Below, one piece after another: positions 46,001-57,544 of a stretch of DNA of 64,000 nucleotides (its first letter is position 1; each line of letters opens with the position of its first letter). The DNA is from Diplosphaera chodatii. Taxonomy: Eukaryota; Chlorophyta; Trebouxiophyceae; Prasiolales; Stichococcaceae. The DNA lies in the NCBI GenBank assembly GCA_032358165.1, contig JAALGY010000023.1, forward strand, positions 2,108,001 through 2,172,000. The letters run 5' to 3'. Position numbers and translations under genes: made by a program. The notes beneath the pieces are model-generated. The model searched no databases and was not told the DNA's origin. It was given only the letters and a program-made list of their open reading frames with translations.

Positions 46001-47752
46001 CCAGCCTCCGTGCTCTGGCTCCGTCCGTCCTGATTCACGTTTCAACTCACTCAAACCTTGCCATCTCACACGCATTGGGCAGGATGAGCGCGTGGTGAAG
46101 TGGCTGGAGAGGCATGGGGAGGCGTCAGAGTCGCTGCTGGCCCGCGTGTATGGCGTGGGCCGCAGCGTGCGCATGCAGCTCGCAGACGTGGTGCCCGACC
46201 ATGTGGTAAGCCTTCCCATCTGCTGGCACCTGGCAGGCGGGGGTGGTGCAGATCTTTCCCCCGGCGTCAGCCGATGGAGCAGCCATGTTTTGAATTCTGC
46301 ATCTGTATGTATGCTACCCAGCTGCAGAGCAGAGCAAGAGCTTGCGTCTGCTGGCACTTCGAGGAATGGCGGCTGCTGTGCTGCAACGCACACCAAGTAG
46401 CGTTGCCTATGCTCAGGTTTCCGAAGCTACTCATAGTTTGACTCTGAAGCTAAAAGAGGCTGCTGCTATCGCCCTGCAGAAGCGGGTGATCTGGCCGGCG
46501 TGGCTACTGCGCGACAGCCATGCAGCGCGGCAATGGCACGGCAGAATGGCACTCGTGGCAGCAGCAGCAACGTTGGGTGTCGTCTGCCTTGCACGGCCGC
46601 GGGTGCTGAGACCCCTCATGTGCGCGGCCTGAACCTGTCATGCGGATGCACGCTGCAACCCACGTACTTCGTTGCACACAGCTGTGCAGCATCTGGCGCT
46701 GCACAGGTTGCATGCACAGCTCGTGCCCAGCTGCCATGGGACAGACCGTGTGCATGGTAAGCGAACAAGGGGCAAGATCAACTTGTTATCTCGCAGGGCG
46801 CCTGGGGTCAGCACCACGGCAGCGAGCGGCAACAGCTACTGGTGGGGCAGCCGTCGCGGCGGGCTCATCTCACCCCGCATGGCCAAGCGCACCATCCAGC
46901 TGTGGCAGGTGCTTCCCAAGAGCAGCATTTCTGCTACCTGAGCGTAGATTCTGCTTCATTGCTTCTCCACCACATCCAAGGATCAAACCTGTCTCGAAAG
47001 TTGCAGCGCAAAGATGCAGGGTACTGCACCACTGTACAGTTATGCGGACGATGGCTCTGCAGGATGCAAAGGCATCGGCGCTGGGGCCCCGGCACCAGGC
47101 CAACACGCTGGCCGAGGTGCTCGCCGAGCCGCTGCTGGGCACCGTGCAGCAGCAGGCGGCCACGGCGGCCGCCAACGGCTGGTTCTGGACCTACAAGCTC
47201 GAAGGCGTCAAGGTGCACTGCCCTCAGTGCTGTGCCCGAGCCAGAGGCGGCTGCCCCTCCTGCACCGCAGTTGTGCACCAAATGGCGACGGCACCTCATG
47301 ACGAGAATGTTGTGCTGACACGAGGGACCAGGAAGGCAACTCTGCCTATCATCTGTCCCATGTGCAGGTCGAGTCCGTCCAGCCAGCACCGCCGGCGGAA
47401 GCAGGCAATGGTGCATCGCAGGGACCCACGGCTCTGGTCACAGCACGCCTGCACGAGGCAGCCGACGTGTGGAACGACCAGGGAAGGAAGGGCGACAGCT
47501 ATGCGAGCACATACAAAGTGGGACCCTTGCTGTGCCCCTGCAGTATGCCTTTGTTCACTGTTGTCGGACTGACGTCCAGCAAGTGTGCCGCCTGCTGTCC
47601 GCCCCCGTAGATGTTGCTGGGACGCCGTCAGTTGTCTCTGTCGGTGTGAGGCAACACATTCACTGTGCCTGTTACATCAGGTGGAGTACAAGATGGTGCA
47701 ACAGCCCAATGGTAGCTGGCGCATTGCCAGCTCTACAGTGCTGGGACGATGA
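43043..47752 (+). CDS. ARC6: Chloroplast division protein ARC6 / PARC6 family
   Basis: A gene of many exons encodes an inner-envelope organiser of the FtsZ ring. The N-terminus (MAVSLGCTFAQG) is Arg/Ser/Ala-rich like a transit peptide and leads to a J-like region (LRGREAWLDSQVNMVYSELA and NAKLEEDYSERAAAGRRQLL). VAWDALPGALCLLREV is the family signature near 43800. A helical stroma-facing region follows (LEAVLELGGRVLDTWESRSL then RRDILLSMALAHCNLATRAL; PACVLDQL; EEYSGVRGQAL-like blocks). A single membrane helix is around MALVAAAATLGVVCLARP (46544-46600). The C-terminal intermembrane-space domain has ALGPRHQANTLAEVLAEPLL, ANGWFWTYKLEGVKV, ALVTARLHEAADVWNDQG and SYASTYKV|EYKMVQQPNGSW, ending STVLGR at 47752. 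ARC6 and its paralogue PARC6/CDP1 cannot be separated here. Confidence 0.88.
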
Positions 47753-48007
47753 CGACGACCGCAGCTTCCAGCTCACATGTAGCACGAGGGCTAGATCTTG
47801 TGGACATCTGCGACCGTGTCAGGAGCACCGTCGTGACTGCAAGGTACATGGGCAAGTGCTGCCTGTGGACTGGGTGTATACTGTTTGATTCTCTGATGAC
47901 TGATTGTGAAGTCGGCACGAGTGTTGTTGCAGAAATGTTCAGAGTTCATCCATGTCAGCGATATGTTGGGGACTTGAGTTGGAGTTGGACAACGTTGCGG
48001 CCCCTGC

Positions 48008-48012
48008 TGTAA
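48008..48012 (+). terminator. Candidate TGTAA poly(A) signal of ARC6
   Basis: TGTAA lies about 256 nt after the ARC6 stop. The rest of 47753-48401 is a convergent 3' region with no recognisable gene. Confidence 0.35.
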
Positions 48013-48401
48013 ACTTAGTATGCTCAACTGCTGCGGCGCCTGAACGCATGGGTGGCCAACCTCCTAACACCTCTAAACTGCATCTCTGACGGTGACCTAA
48101 CACAGAACCCACTCAATCGATTCAGGTCCGGTTTCAAAGCACTCAAATCAGACCGGCCAGGACCCATGTGAGGAAACCGACGCTGCACGCTCCTGAAATC
48201 CCTGAAATCCCGATGATTGATGCAAAGCAGTGACACCTAAACCTATGCGATGTCTCTGCACACGAGCACACCTGCTGTCTTTGATGTTGTCAACGCTCTG
48301 TAGTATTAATGTGTGACAGCTGTGTGCACCCATCCCTGCCCTAACTGCATTGTACAAGCAGGCCTGCCGAGGATTGCAGGGGCGTGTTCACAGTTGAGGT
48401 T

Positions 48402-49538
48402 TCAGTGCCCATTCTTCCGCTTGCGGCTGTTGGACCGTTTCTTCTTCTTGTTGCCACTGGTCGCCTTGCTGCTGCCAGCATTGGCGTCGGCACCATTTGT
48501 GTCGGTTGCATTCGAAGGCACCGCGCTGCCATTGTTCTCTGAGGCGCTGCTCTCGCCGCTGTTGTTGATGATGTCAGCGTCAGGACCCGGCGGCTTTGCT
48601 GCCGCCTCCACAAACGTCGCAGCTGGCTGCTGCACGCCAGTTACGTCCTCGAGCCTCTTGACCTCGCCGACGGGTTTCTGCAGCTCCGCACCAGCTGCCT
48701 CGGCCGGCGTGGGGTCTGCTGGCATGCCATTGGCAGGCTTGGCATCAGCATCTGCAGCCACTGGCGCCTTCGCAGGTTCGGTCGCTGCTGCCTCAGCACG
48801 TGTGGTTGCTGGTGCCTCAGCAGGTTCAGACGATGGCGCCTCAGCAGAAGCCTCAGGCTGCTGCTCGTGCTGCTGCTCGGGCTGCTGCTCTGGTGTCGCG
48901 TCCTCCTGCTGCGGCTGCTGCGACTCCGCCTGCTTGTTGTCGGTGTCCAGCTTGTCCTGCTGCTGCTCTGGTGTCGCGTCCTCCTGCTGCGGCTGCTGCG
49001 TCTCAGCCTGCTTGTTGTCGGTGTCCAGCTTGTCCTGCTGCTGCTCTGGTGTCGCGTCCTCCTGCTGCGGCTGCTGCGTCTCCGCCTGCTTGTTGTCGGT
49101 GTCCAGCTTGTCCTGCTGCTGCTCTGGTGTCGCGTCCTCCTGCTGCGGCTGCTGCGTCTCAGCCTGCTTGTTGTCGGTGTCCAGCTTGTCCTGCTGCTGC
49201 TCTGGTGTCGCGTCCTCCTGCTGCGGCTGCTGCGTCTCAGCCTGCTTGTTGTCGGTGTCCAGCTTGTCCTGCTGCTGCTCTGGTGTCGCGTCCTCCTGCT
49301 GCGGCCGCTGCGACTCGGCCTGCTTGTTGTCAGTGTTGGGCTTCGCTTGCTGCTCGGGTTGCGGGTCCTGCTGCTGCAGCTGCTGCGACTCGGCCTGCTT
49401 GTTGTCGGTGGCGGGCTTCTCTTGCTGCTGCTCCGCCTCCCCGTCCTCTTGCTGCAGCTGTTGCGACTCTGCCTGCTTGTCGTCGGTGGCGGGCCGCTCC
49501 GGCGATCTGACACGCTGCTTCTTCTCTGGCGATGCCAT
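48402..49538 (-). CDS. Gln/Glu-rich tandem-repeat protein, unknown function
   Basis: An uninterrupted 378-codon frame starts MASPEKKQRVRSPERP, a basic SP-motif start. It continues with imperfect, then near-identical 26-residue repeats of the form EDATPEQQQDKLDTDNKQAE followed by TQQPQQ. A Pro/Ala/Glu-rich spacer (SAEAPSSEPAEAPATT) and a Gly/Asn/Ser region follow. The end is a strongly basic tail (GNKKKKRSNSRKRKNGH) that could be a nuclear-localisation or nucleic-acid-binding segment. I do not recognise a family. I prefer this frame over the other long frames across the repeat because it has a sensible start, a bipartite basic tail and typical disordered-protein composition. An upstream exon is possible. 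Confidence 0.55.
   Translation of the reverse strand: MASPEKKQRVRSPERPATDDKQAESQQLQQEDGEAEQQQEKPATDNKQAESQQLQQQDPQPEQQAKPNTDNKQAESQRPQQEDATPEQQQDKLDTDNKQAETQQPQQEDATPEQQQDKLDTDNKQAETQQPQQEDATPEQQQDKLDTDNKQAETQQPQQEDATPEQQQDKLDTDNKQAETQQPQQEDATPEQQQDKLDTDNKQAESQQPQQEDATPEQQPEQQHEQQPEASAEAPSSEPAEAPATTRAEAAATEPAKAPVAADADAKPANGMPADPTPAEAAGAELQKPVGEVKRLEDVTGVQQPAATFVEAAAKPPGPDADIINNSGESSASENNGSAVPSNATDTNGADANAGSSKATSGNKKKKRSNSRKRKNGH
48891..49495. repeat. 78-bp coding minisatellite
   Basis: The 24-base string beginning TGGTGTCGCGTCCTCC starts at 48891, 48969, 49047, 49125, 49203 and 49281, exactly 78 bases apart. Two or more degenerate copies follow to about 49495. The unit is 26 codons, so copy-number change keeps the reading frame. 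Confidence 0.95.
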
Positions 49539-50771
49539 CACGGGGTCTTCGTTGCTTTCGGTGACCTCACGCGGCGCATGCTCCTACAGTTGCAGCTGTA
49601 CGCCGTGTTGCCACGACTCGGGCATGATACAGGACACTTTTGGTTTTCTGCCAACAGACAACAACCCGGCATCCACATGGCTTCCGCATTGGCAGCCATC
49701 TGTGTTGGGCGATTGTGCACAGGTCAGACGGCCAGCTTGGAGCGCCAAAATCGGTTGCACCACATTCAGCTCCTCATTGATCGCCATGCACGCTTAGCAC
49801 AGCCGTGCAGATTGTGTCTGTCCATATGTGTAACAAGCCATCGAGCAGGTGGACCATGCCCCAAACGTCATGCAGAACGTACCCACCTTTGTCTTTTGAA
49901 ACAGCGAGCCCCGAGCAGTCTGCAGCGCAAAGCAGGCGCCCTGGACCAGTCCAACGCATCGGCCTGGCAGTCGGCAGCACAGGAGTCAGTCATGCAGCCA
50001 CAACAGAGACCAACAGCTAACGGCGCGAGTGCTGCGATCTGCACCATCACCGTTGCATCAACCCACACGCACCAGCGACGCCGTACGCGAGGGGCAGCAC
50101 GCGATCCTGCAGCGTCTACATCTCACGACACTAAACGCTCCCGCGACGGCTGTGCTTGTTGCCAGCCTCCGTTGCAACCGTGCTCAAAAGATGTTTGTGG
50201 CGTATCATTCGATCAGATGTGCGACTGCAACTCCACTGTAGCCTGCGCTCTTTGCAAGTTTCGATGGTCGGTGCTGCATGTGAAGTTAACTTTACCGCTG
50301 CAGACCCTACCATGCTGAAAATGTTACATGACAACATCAGAAACTCTCGACGTCCCGGGAAATTTTGGGTACCTTCGCTGTCTACTGCAACACAAGAAAG
50401 CAACAGACTTATTGCCTGTTCGTCTGCGACGATCTGACGCAGGAACTTGACAACTTGCACGGATTGCATTGTCCGTGAAGTGCAGGTACACACTGGCCGC
50501 ACAGTCTGAAAGGCACCCACGTTGTGTTTCGACGCAGACTGTTGACAGCCTCAGCTGAAGATCCTGTTCGGTATAGCAAGCGCGTGCCGAACCTGCTTGC
50601 TGGCCACGTGCTATGGATGGTGTTATGACACTTTGACAGCCTTCGCCACGTGCGAGGCCAGTGGCGAACAGCCTGACCGCCCAGTTAGCACTCTTGGGTC
50701 CTGGACGGTAGCGTACCGCGGCGTTGGCTACGTACGTGGCCCGGCAGCCGCGGGCTGCTGAGTGGAGGGGT
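49539..50771. other. Long divergent intergenic region
   Basis: About 1.2 kb separates the two Gln-rich genes, transcribed away from each other. There are short open stretches on both strands (for example 50131-50520 minus) but no domain, splice pattern or homology I can name. Promoters, 5' UTRs or an unrecognised small gene are possible. Confidence 0.4.
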
Positions 50772-52589
50772 ATGCAACGTGACCCAGGAGGCCTGAAACG
50801 GAAGAGCTTCCCGTTCGATGCCCAGTCGTATGGCCCCTGCCACAGCGACGGCAGCCAGCCAGCGAGCTACGAGTCGCAGGCATCCAAGCGGACGCGCAGC
50901 CACAGCGCCAGCGGTCCTGAAGAGGTGGGGATCTCACAATGTCTTGTGCTGCCAACGTTGCCCACCTGGCGCATGCCCGTGGGTGCTGCCTTTCCCCCCT
51001 TGTGGCATGAGTTGAAGCTCGTAGTGCTTTTGCAGATATTCTCGTCAGGATCCAGCGGTCCAGCTCCCACAGTGGACTGCCAGTCAGCGCCACTGTTGAG
51101 CACTGTCTCCGCAGCAGGTCAGCCACACTGTGTTAGCGGCACTGCTGCTTGTCTGCTTGCATTCGCAGGATGCCGTCCTGAATGTTTCAATGATTGCCAT
51201 TGGGTGTGTTTGTGTGCCAGTTCGAGCAGTGAGATGCGCCGCATGCAGAAAGACCCTAACTGATATAGTCACTCTGCAATGCCCAGGCTGGGAGGCTTGC
51301 TCACTGTCACAGCATCAGCAGGAGCTGCACCAGCCGCAGCCTTTGCTAGCAGCATGGGGCCAGACGCAACAGCATCAGACAGCACCGCAGTTCAGTGCCT
51401 TCAGCCCGCTGTGTCCCCCACACCTTCGGCAGCAGCAGCAACAGATGCAGCACCAACATCAGTCGCCGCAGCCAGGCGCACTGCTGCAGGGGCAGCAGTC
51501 TTCGTCGCTGTTGTGGACTCCGCAGCCGCAGCAGCAGGCGCCGCCCGCGCCTGTCACCATGCCATCCGCAGTGAGTCTGGGTGCCCAATGATCACACTTT
51601 GGGATAGACGACCTGGATGGCATTGACATGGAGATGTGTTGTGGGCATCAGGTGTGGATCAGCGAGATGAGCGTGCTGGCTTCTCGACTTGCCTGCTACA
51701 TGCCTGCTGTCTGTTGCAGGCCGAGGAGAGCATGGAGGAGGATACCCCTAGCCTGCGGCAGAGCAACTCGGCGCCGGACCTGCACGTCATGGTGCAGCAG
51801 CCGCTGCAGAGCATGCCGCGCATGCTCCTGGGGCCGCGGCAGCAGCCGCTCGGATCATCCTCAGCCGTCGGCGCGCTGGTGCCCTACACAGCAACCTCCA
51901 CAAAGGTGCGCAGGCACTGCCGCTGCACCTGCCGGACCCTTAAGTCCAGCTGTGCATTCCCATGGCAGGCAAGGGCGCTGGCTGCCCAAGCACATGGCTG
52001 CCCAGCGCTGCTGCTCAGAGCCAGCTGCCTGACAGCCGCTCATGCACCACCCACGTCCCGAAGCTGCTGTGCCCTGGCTCAGGGTGGGATGCTGTTTTGA
52101 GGCGTGCCCGGCGCGCCCTGCACCTACCATGCGGGTGCGCAGCGCTCCGGGCGACACAACTGCCGAATGCAGGAACCACCGCTTCGACTGTCAGCTTCGG
52201 CTTTGACTCTCACTCTCTGACGTGTGTCGCGGTGACGATGTCAGCAGGCGTTTCTGGAGGAGCAGTACAGGCGTGCGCAGCGGCAGCAGCTGCTGGATGC
52301 CCTGCAGCAAGCCCGAAGCGAGCGGGCGGCAGCTGCCACAATCATAGAGGAGATAGGCGAGCCGGGGCCGGCAGTGGACGGCGGCGCATGGTCCGGCGTC
52401 GTGCCTGCTGCTTCAGTGCCTCTGGCTGCTGTGACCAATGGCAGTGAGTCTGGCGACCATGCTGTCCCAACGTCTGTTAGTAGGAAGCGCAAGCTGGATG
52501 TGGATGCGGCTGAAGCTGACACAGCACTACTGAACAAGCGCATGCACCTGGGGCCACACACTTCAGCAGACGCAATGGATATTGCGTGA
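50772..52589 (+). CDS. Gln-rich protein of nuclear type, unknown function
   Basis: About five exons join in phase. Exon 1 (ATG 50772) reads MQRDPGGLKRKSFPFDAQS and ends KRTRSHSASGPEE. The next begins IFSSGSSGPAPTVD. A Gln-rich exon (51290-51570) has HLRQQQQQMQHQHQSPQPG and PQPQQQAPPAPVTMPSA. After a TGCAG acceptor comes AEESMEEDTPSLRQSNSAPD then LHVMVQQPLQ (51721-51900). The last exon starts AFLEEQYRRAQRQQLLDALQ, a short helix, and contains SRKRKLDVD, a likely nuclear-localisation signal. It ends DAMDIA at 52589. Composition suggests a transcriptional co-regulator or RNA-associated disordered protein, but I recognise no domain. Confidence 0.6.
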
Positions 52590-52763
52590 TGGTTTTGTTT
52601 CACATTCGTTTGGTATTCGCTCAGACCGCAAGGAAGTAGGCTCGTATTGGCTATCTTGCTGGCTGCAAGCTTGTCACATTCCCTAGTTATGCTTTATATG
52701 TGTGCAAGCATTGGTAGCGACGTCGTGCTCCTTTGCCTCATGTTTGCTGAGGACTGCATTGCT

Positions 52764-53920
52764 CTATCCAGGCCGTACCATCCGTTCCTGCCCGCTGCCA
52801 AAAACCACCTGTGCATTTGCAAGCCAGCTTCGGCGCAGCAACCTTACTACTCCTGCCCTCCGCATCTCTTTGAGCACAGGAGGCATGCTATCAGACATGC
52901 ATGCGTCCAATCGGCATCTGGTGGCAGGGACCTGTGTAACGTAATGGCTTGCGACACCCAGTGGCCCAAAGGCCGCTGCTACCAGCACAGAGTGCGCAGT
53001 TGCAACCCGATTGCGCAACCCTGCGAGCGGGACTGCTGCTTTAGTGCAGCAGCATGTCCAACACCATGCTATGTTTCATTCGTCACTGAGTTGCGAGCTG
53101 ATCTGAGTACAGGAGTACACAGGCAGGTGCGCACCATCGAACATGATCCATCTGGCTGCAAACATGTTGATGGCCAGCAGATGAACCCACAGCGACGCTG
53201 CGGTGGCGTGACGAGAAAACAGCTGGCTGATGCCTGCCAGCTTGGGGATCCACTGTGGCGCTAGCCGCCCGCCTGGACGCAAACATCACCTGGAGGTCAC
53301 TGTGTGGTCTGTAGCAGTCACAGCTATGCTGCATGCATACTTCTCGCTAACTGATCAGGTGGAAGAGCGCATCAGACCACCTGCAAAACCGTCTGCAAGG
53401 CTGCCTGGCATCATCAGGCTGAGGGTATCAGGTCGCCATGACCGCACCAGCAGCACAATGTAGGCCGCCACCAGTGGCAGAAAAACAGCGTCCGAAATCA
53501 GCGTGCGATACGCTGTGCGCCACCATGGCGCCAGCAAGATCTACAAGCACATAAAACTGTTGTGAGAATCTTTTTGTAGCGGGCATGAGGCCGCAGCATG
53601 GCGTCCTGGCAGCGCCGAGTCAGATAACTCACCAGTAGGCATAGTGGTACGCAGTACGCGGTACTGAGGACGAAGAGGCCTTCGCTCGAACTAGCTGCAG
53701 CAACAGCCGCAGCTGCTGGATGTGCGTGGCACTGCAAATGGTGCGCGATGCGGCGGCACGGCAGAATGCTCCGTGCTGTCACGGCTGCACTGTGGAGGTG
53801 GCAACGCTGTCGGTCAGATCTTTGACACGCTGGGGTCCTCTGATTGCAAGACAAAGGTTTGCGTGGCTGCTGAGAAGAGAAAGGCTGCCAACACCGCTGC
53901 AGCGTTTGTGCCTGGGCCAT
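52764..53920 (-). CDS. ABA4: ABA4-like neoxanthin synthase (DUF4281)
   Basis: Four or more exons encode a chloroplast membrane protein of the ABA DEFICIENT 4 family, needed in plants to make neoxanthin from violaxanthin. Exon 1 (ATG 53920, MAQAQTLQRCWQPFSSQQPR) supplies a basic, acid-poor transit peptide and the first helix LFVLSTAYCVPLCLL. The next exon gives ILAPWWRTAYRTLISDAVFL, PLVAAYIVLLVRSWRPDTLS and LMMPGSLADGFAG, matching the ABA4 W-x-P-(E/D)-T motif. Then comes PKLAGISQLFSRHATAASLW followed by VHLLAINMFAARW, the most conserved block. The final part, VAAAFGPLGVASHYVTQ, matches the C-terminal helix. The left end is the frame's stop; an intron after HYVTQ would move it. Confidence 0.83.
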
Positions 53921-54180
53921 GACGCAGCTACGCTTCAATGCTACATGTCAGCTGTGCATCTGTGAGCTGAAACACGTCGAGCAAATAGAGGTTGCTGGAC
54001 ACACGACGCATGCGTACATGTGGTGGCAATGGTGAGATGCCAAGGCGGGATGGGTGCTATGGTGATCCCGACACTGGTATTGGCACAGCACACCCTGGAG
54101 TATGCAATTCCTTCCCACCTGATCTGCATTACGGTTGTGTTCAGCAACATGCAGGTCGTGCAGCACCCTTAACCCTAGCG

Positions 54181-55127
54181 TCAGTCAAGTGCAATGTCCG
54201 GGGCAACATCAGCCTGTGGCTCATCCGGTTCTTCATGGCCCCCGCCTGGCTCTGCCGTGCTGCCCGCCGCTGCCGCCTGAGGCGCGCGCCTGGCCAACTT
54301 CTTAGCCTGCCACATCACAACATCAGATGTAAGAACACTCTGGGCTTCCGGTTTAGCACTTGTTTTATCTTCTGACGTTGCAAGTGCACACGACATCGGC
54401 CACTCGTCACACCTTCTCCTTCTGCCGTTTGGCGCGTCGCTTGGCTGTGCGGGCCTCGTCCAGCTCCTCGAGCTCCCGGCGCCGTTTCTGCGGATGGCAC
54501 AGATGCAGCAACGTGGACAACAGCACCGAGTGACGGGGTCTGGTGTGTCATGCAGCACGCTGGCGACAGACTGCTGCAGCCTGTACCTGCGCTGTGTCCA
54601 GCTCCGCCTGCTGTTTGTCCTGCTCCTCTATTCGCTCCAGCCTCACTTGCTCTCGTCTCCGCGCCTGGATCATGGAATATGCAGTCTCACATGGCAGCTT
54701 CAAGTCGTCTTCCACGTGATCATCTGCAATGTGCATTTCCTCGTGTGGACATGTGCTCGCAACATGTGCAACTCCTGGCACCTGTCTGTACATGTGGAAC
54801 TCGCCGCTGCCCGCGCCCGCATTGCTGCCCATGATGTTTTGCACACGGTGCCGCACATTCTCAGTGATGAACTTCAGCTTCTCCTCCAGCTTCTCTGCCT
54901 GCGCGAGACGGTGCACCATCTGGCGCAACTCTTACGCATGGGCAAGATGCAGCAACCTGTGCACACCTGCTGTATACCGGAGACGCAAGCTATGTGCCGC
55001 GACCCAGGGTCCCAGCTACTTTTCTCACCTCTGCTAATCGTGCAGCACGGGCCTCCTCATTGTCAGGCTCCCGGATGGCCAGTTCACGGCTGGCTAGGTC
55101 CGGCTTCTCATACAGCTGGAGGGCCAT
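54181..55127 (-). CDS. PRKRIP1: PRKRIP1 / DUF1168 spliceosome-associated protein
   Basis: Four or five exons encode a small basic nuclear protein. ATG 55127 gives MALQLYEKPDLASRELA. The diagnostic motif is NIMGSNAGAGSGEFHMYR near 54820, almost identical to the human PRKRIP1 signature. A Lys/Arg-rich coiled helix follows (YSMIQARRREQVRLERIEEQ; KRRRELEELDEARTAKR). The C-terminus is acidic and Ala-rich (GGGHEEPDEPQADVAPDIAL) and stops at 54181. Human PRKRIP1 is seen in late spliceosome structures, where it bridges U2 snRNP and other factors, so a splicing role is likely here. Confidence 0.88.
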
Positions 55128-56031
55128 GCTGCTCTGCCGCCGGTGTGCACCTGTCCCTGTGTATGTGTGAGAGCGTGTGCGATGCATCAAGCTGGGAGCG
55201 AAGCGCTGTGTGTTGACATTCACGTGAGATTTGAGGCCTTTGTGTTGTTGACGCGCACCGCTGAGATCAGCAAAGTGTTGCCATATGCACAGCGTCACCA
55301 AGACTCTGCGGCAACCTGCCCGGCAGGTCACTCACAAAAGGCTCGCCCACAACGGATCCCAACACGCCAACACTGGTGAGCTGCCTGTGACTTTGGGTTG
55401 CCGACTGCAGACAAGCGGACCCTGACTGCTGAACTGTACCTTGTGCGCAATGGATTGCGTGTCACATGCACTGCAGACACACCGTTTTTGCAAACCAAGC
55501 GGCCCGGCCGACTGTGTACGGCATAGAACTGCCGATTGAGAGCTTCAGGAGGCTTGAAGCAACAGTGTATCAGGTGCAACAGCCTGTAGTACAGATTAGT
55601 ACTGCAGCCACATGCATCAAGATCCCATCGTCGTCTGCAACACCGATGTCATAGTCACCGCACCATGTTTCCCGTGAAACTATAGGCACTGATCAAGCCA
55701 TGTCGGCTCACGCTACCTGGCACCTTCCCTGACTAGTCTGATCTCCTTGTAAAGGCGCACCACATCAGGAGCACGCCACTGGCAACCGCCGGATACAGAG
55801 GCGCAGGCTCGAATGCCAGGCATGATACCTTGATCAAGTATCGACGCATCGTCGCAGACGGCGCTGTGTTGTGTGCTTGGCGGCAGCCGTCATCTGTGGG
55901 ATGCGGATGCCGTCGCCAGCGGGGTGGTGCTGCATCGCTCTGCGGCGATGAGCATCTCCGCGGCCAGCTGAGGTGTGCACAGTCAGCAGGTTGCAGGGCA
56001 ACGCAACCGCAGCCACAGTCAGCGACGTGGC
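55128..56031. other. Divergent intergenic region, PRKRIP1 (-) / SSU72 (+)
   Basis: About 900 bases without a recognisable gene on either strand; presumably the promoters and 5' UTRs. Confidence 0.5.
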
Positions 56032-57544
56032 ATGCCAGATCTGCGCTTTGCTATGGTATGGTCTTCCTTGGCCAACTGCATTGAAGTTGCTTAACATCCA
56101 ACAGATGTCTCAAACACGCGTTTAGTATGTACGCGGTTTGTGTGCTACGACGTGCTGTTGCTGACATTGCTGACATTTTGATAAATATGACTTGGGTTGC
56201 CTCTGCCAGATCTGCGCAGCAAACGTCAACCGGTCCATGGAGGCCCACAAGCTGCTGAAGGAAGCTGGACTGCAGGTGAGTCCCGATGTGCGTTGTGCTG
56301 ACTGAAACCCTCTGCTGCGCAGTGTGGCACATGCATTGGTGTGGTCTGGTCTGCTCATTTCCGCTGCCTTGCACCATCTGCAGGTGCAATCATTTGGTGT
56401 GAACACCCGCGTGAAGCTGCCTGGGGAATCGCAGGATAGTCCAAACCACTACGGTGAGTAGCCATGGCATTATCCATCCCACATCCGCCCAAGACGCGCC
56501 TCTAGCTTTTGCACCCTGCTCCAGGCGGATCAGAGCACGATGTTTTGCTATTTTCTGATATGCTGACCTCAGCTGAGATTTGTGCACGTGCAGAGTTTGA
56601 CAGTGCTAGCTACTCAGACATGTACGACGACCTCGTTCGCAAGAACAGGCAGCATTACCAGCTGAAGGGTATCCTGAACATGCTGCAGCGTAACATCGGC
56701 ATCAAGAAGGGACCCCAGCGGTGGCAGGATCACAGGCGAGCCGACAGCATGACGCAAGGCCGGTCCTGCTTATGTTATCTGGTTGACACCAGATTGCGAG
56801 ACACATTCGACACATCTGAGACACGCTGCTGGGCTGCAGAGATGTCAGCGTGGACGTGGCAGTGACGTTCGAGCGGCGGATCATGGATAAGGTTGTCAGC
56901 GGTATGCATTCACCTTGATTGATCAGCCGCCAGTGTGCCCTGCTGCACCTCACTCTCTTCCATGCCGTCTTCGGCGCGCTTTGTTGCCCACACCTGCGAG
57001 CTGAACCTCACGCTGGATGTGCGCCAGAGATGCAACAGCGGGATGGCAATGCGGCCATGTTGGTAGTCAATATGGATGTTGTAGACCGGCATGAGGAATC
57101 TGCAGTTGCAGCCCCGCGGGTGTTGCAACTGTGTCAGATGGTGAGCAAGGCAAACGCAGTGGACATACAGACCACGTCTCAAGTTGAAGCGCAGAATTGC
57201 ATGGCCGGGGCTTTCTGTCGAGTTACTGTTGAACAACCGGCCAGCGTGGTCAAGTACCTCTCACTCGTACATTGCACAAAAAGAGGCGGGGATATTCCGC
57301 CCGCTGCACCAATCGTGCAAGCTGGCCCTGCAATTCGCACCTCGATGGTCATGCACACTGCAAGCAGCTGTCCATGCATGCCACCCCGTGCACCACACGT
57401 TCCCACCGAACTGTCTGACCAGCAATTTGTCCTTTGCTGCAGCTGGAAGAGGCAGATGACTGGGAGGATTCGGTGGATGTCATCATGGAGCAGTTTGCGA
57501 TAGAGACAGGGCTGAAGCCACTGTATACCATCTGTTTTGCCTAG
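56032..57544 (+). CDS. SSU72: RNA polymerase II CTD phosphatase SSU72
   Basis: The gene starts with a 24-nt coding exon (56032-56055, MPDLRFAM) that joins in phase to exon 2 (56210-56275). Exon 2 opens ICAANVNRSMEAH, the CX5RS phosphatase loop with the catalytic Cys at 56213. Exon 3 (56384-56453) is VQSFGVNTRVKLPGESQDSPNHY. Exon 4 carries YSDMYDDLVRKNRQHYQLKG then ILNMLQRN. VDVAVTFERRIMDKVVSG and NMDVVDRHEESAVAAPRVLQLC follow. The last exon gives SVDVIMEQFAIETGLKPLYT then ICFA, ending at 57544. SSU72 removes phosphate from Ser5 (and Ser7) of the Pol II CTD and acts within the 3'-end processing complex. It appears complete. Confidence 0.94.

Noticed and set aside
48313..49797. Long plus-strand frame rich in Cys and Ser across the minisatellite
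   Set aside because: It is the mirror of the Gln/Glu-rich minus frame. A 78-bp repeat without stops opens several frames at once, and this one has no sensible start context or domain.
48867..50318. Leu-rich plus-strand frame that could pass for a membrane protein
   Set aside because: The same repeat artefact: poly-Gln codons read on the other strand give Leu/Cys runs. The non-repeat part has no homology.
39968..57544. CLP1 and SSU72 as a functional cluster for mRNA 3'-end processing
   Set aside because: Both act in 3'-end processing, but they are about 14 kb apart with unrelated genes between. Chance is the simpler explanation.
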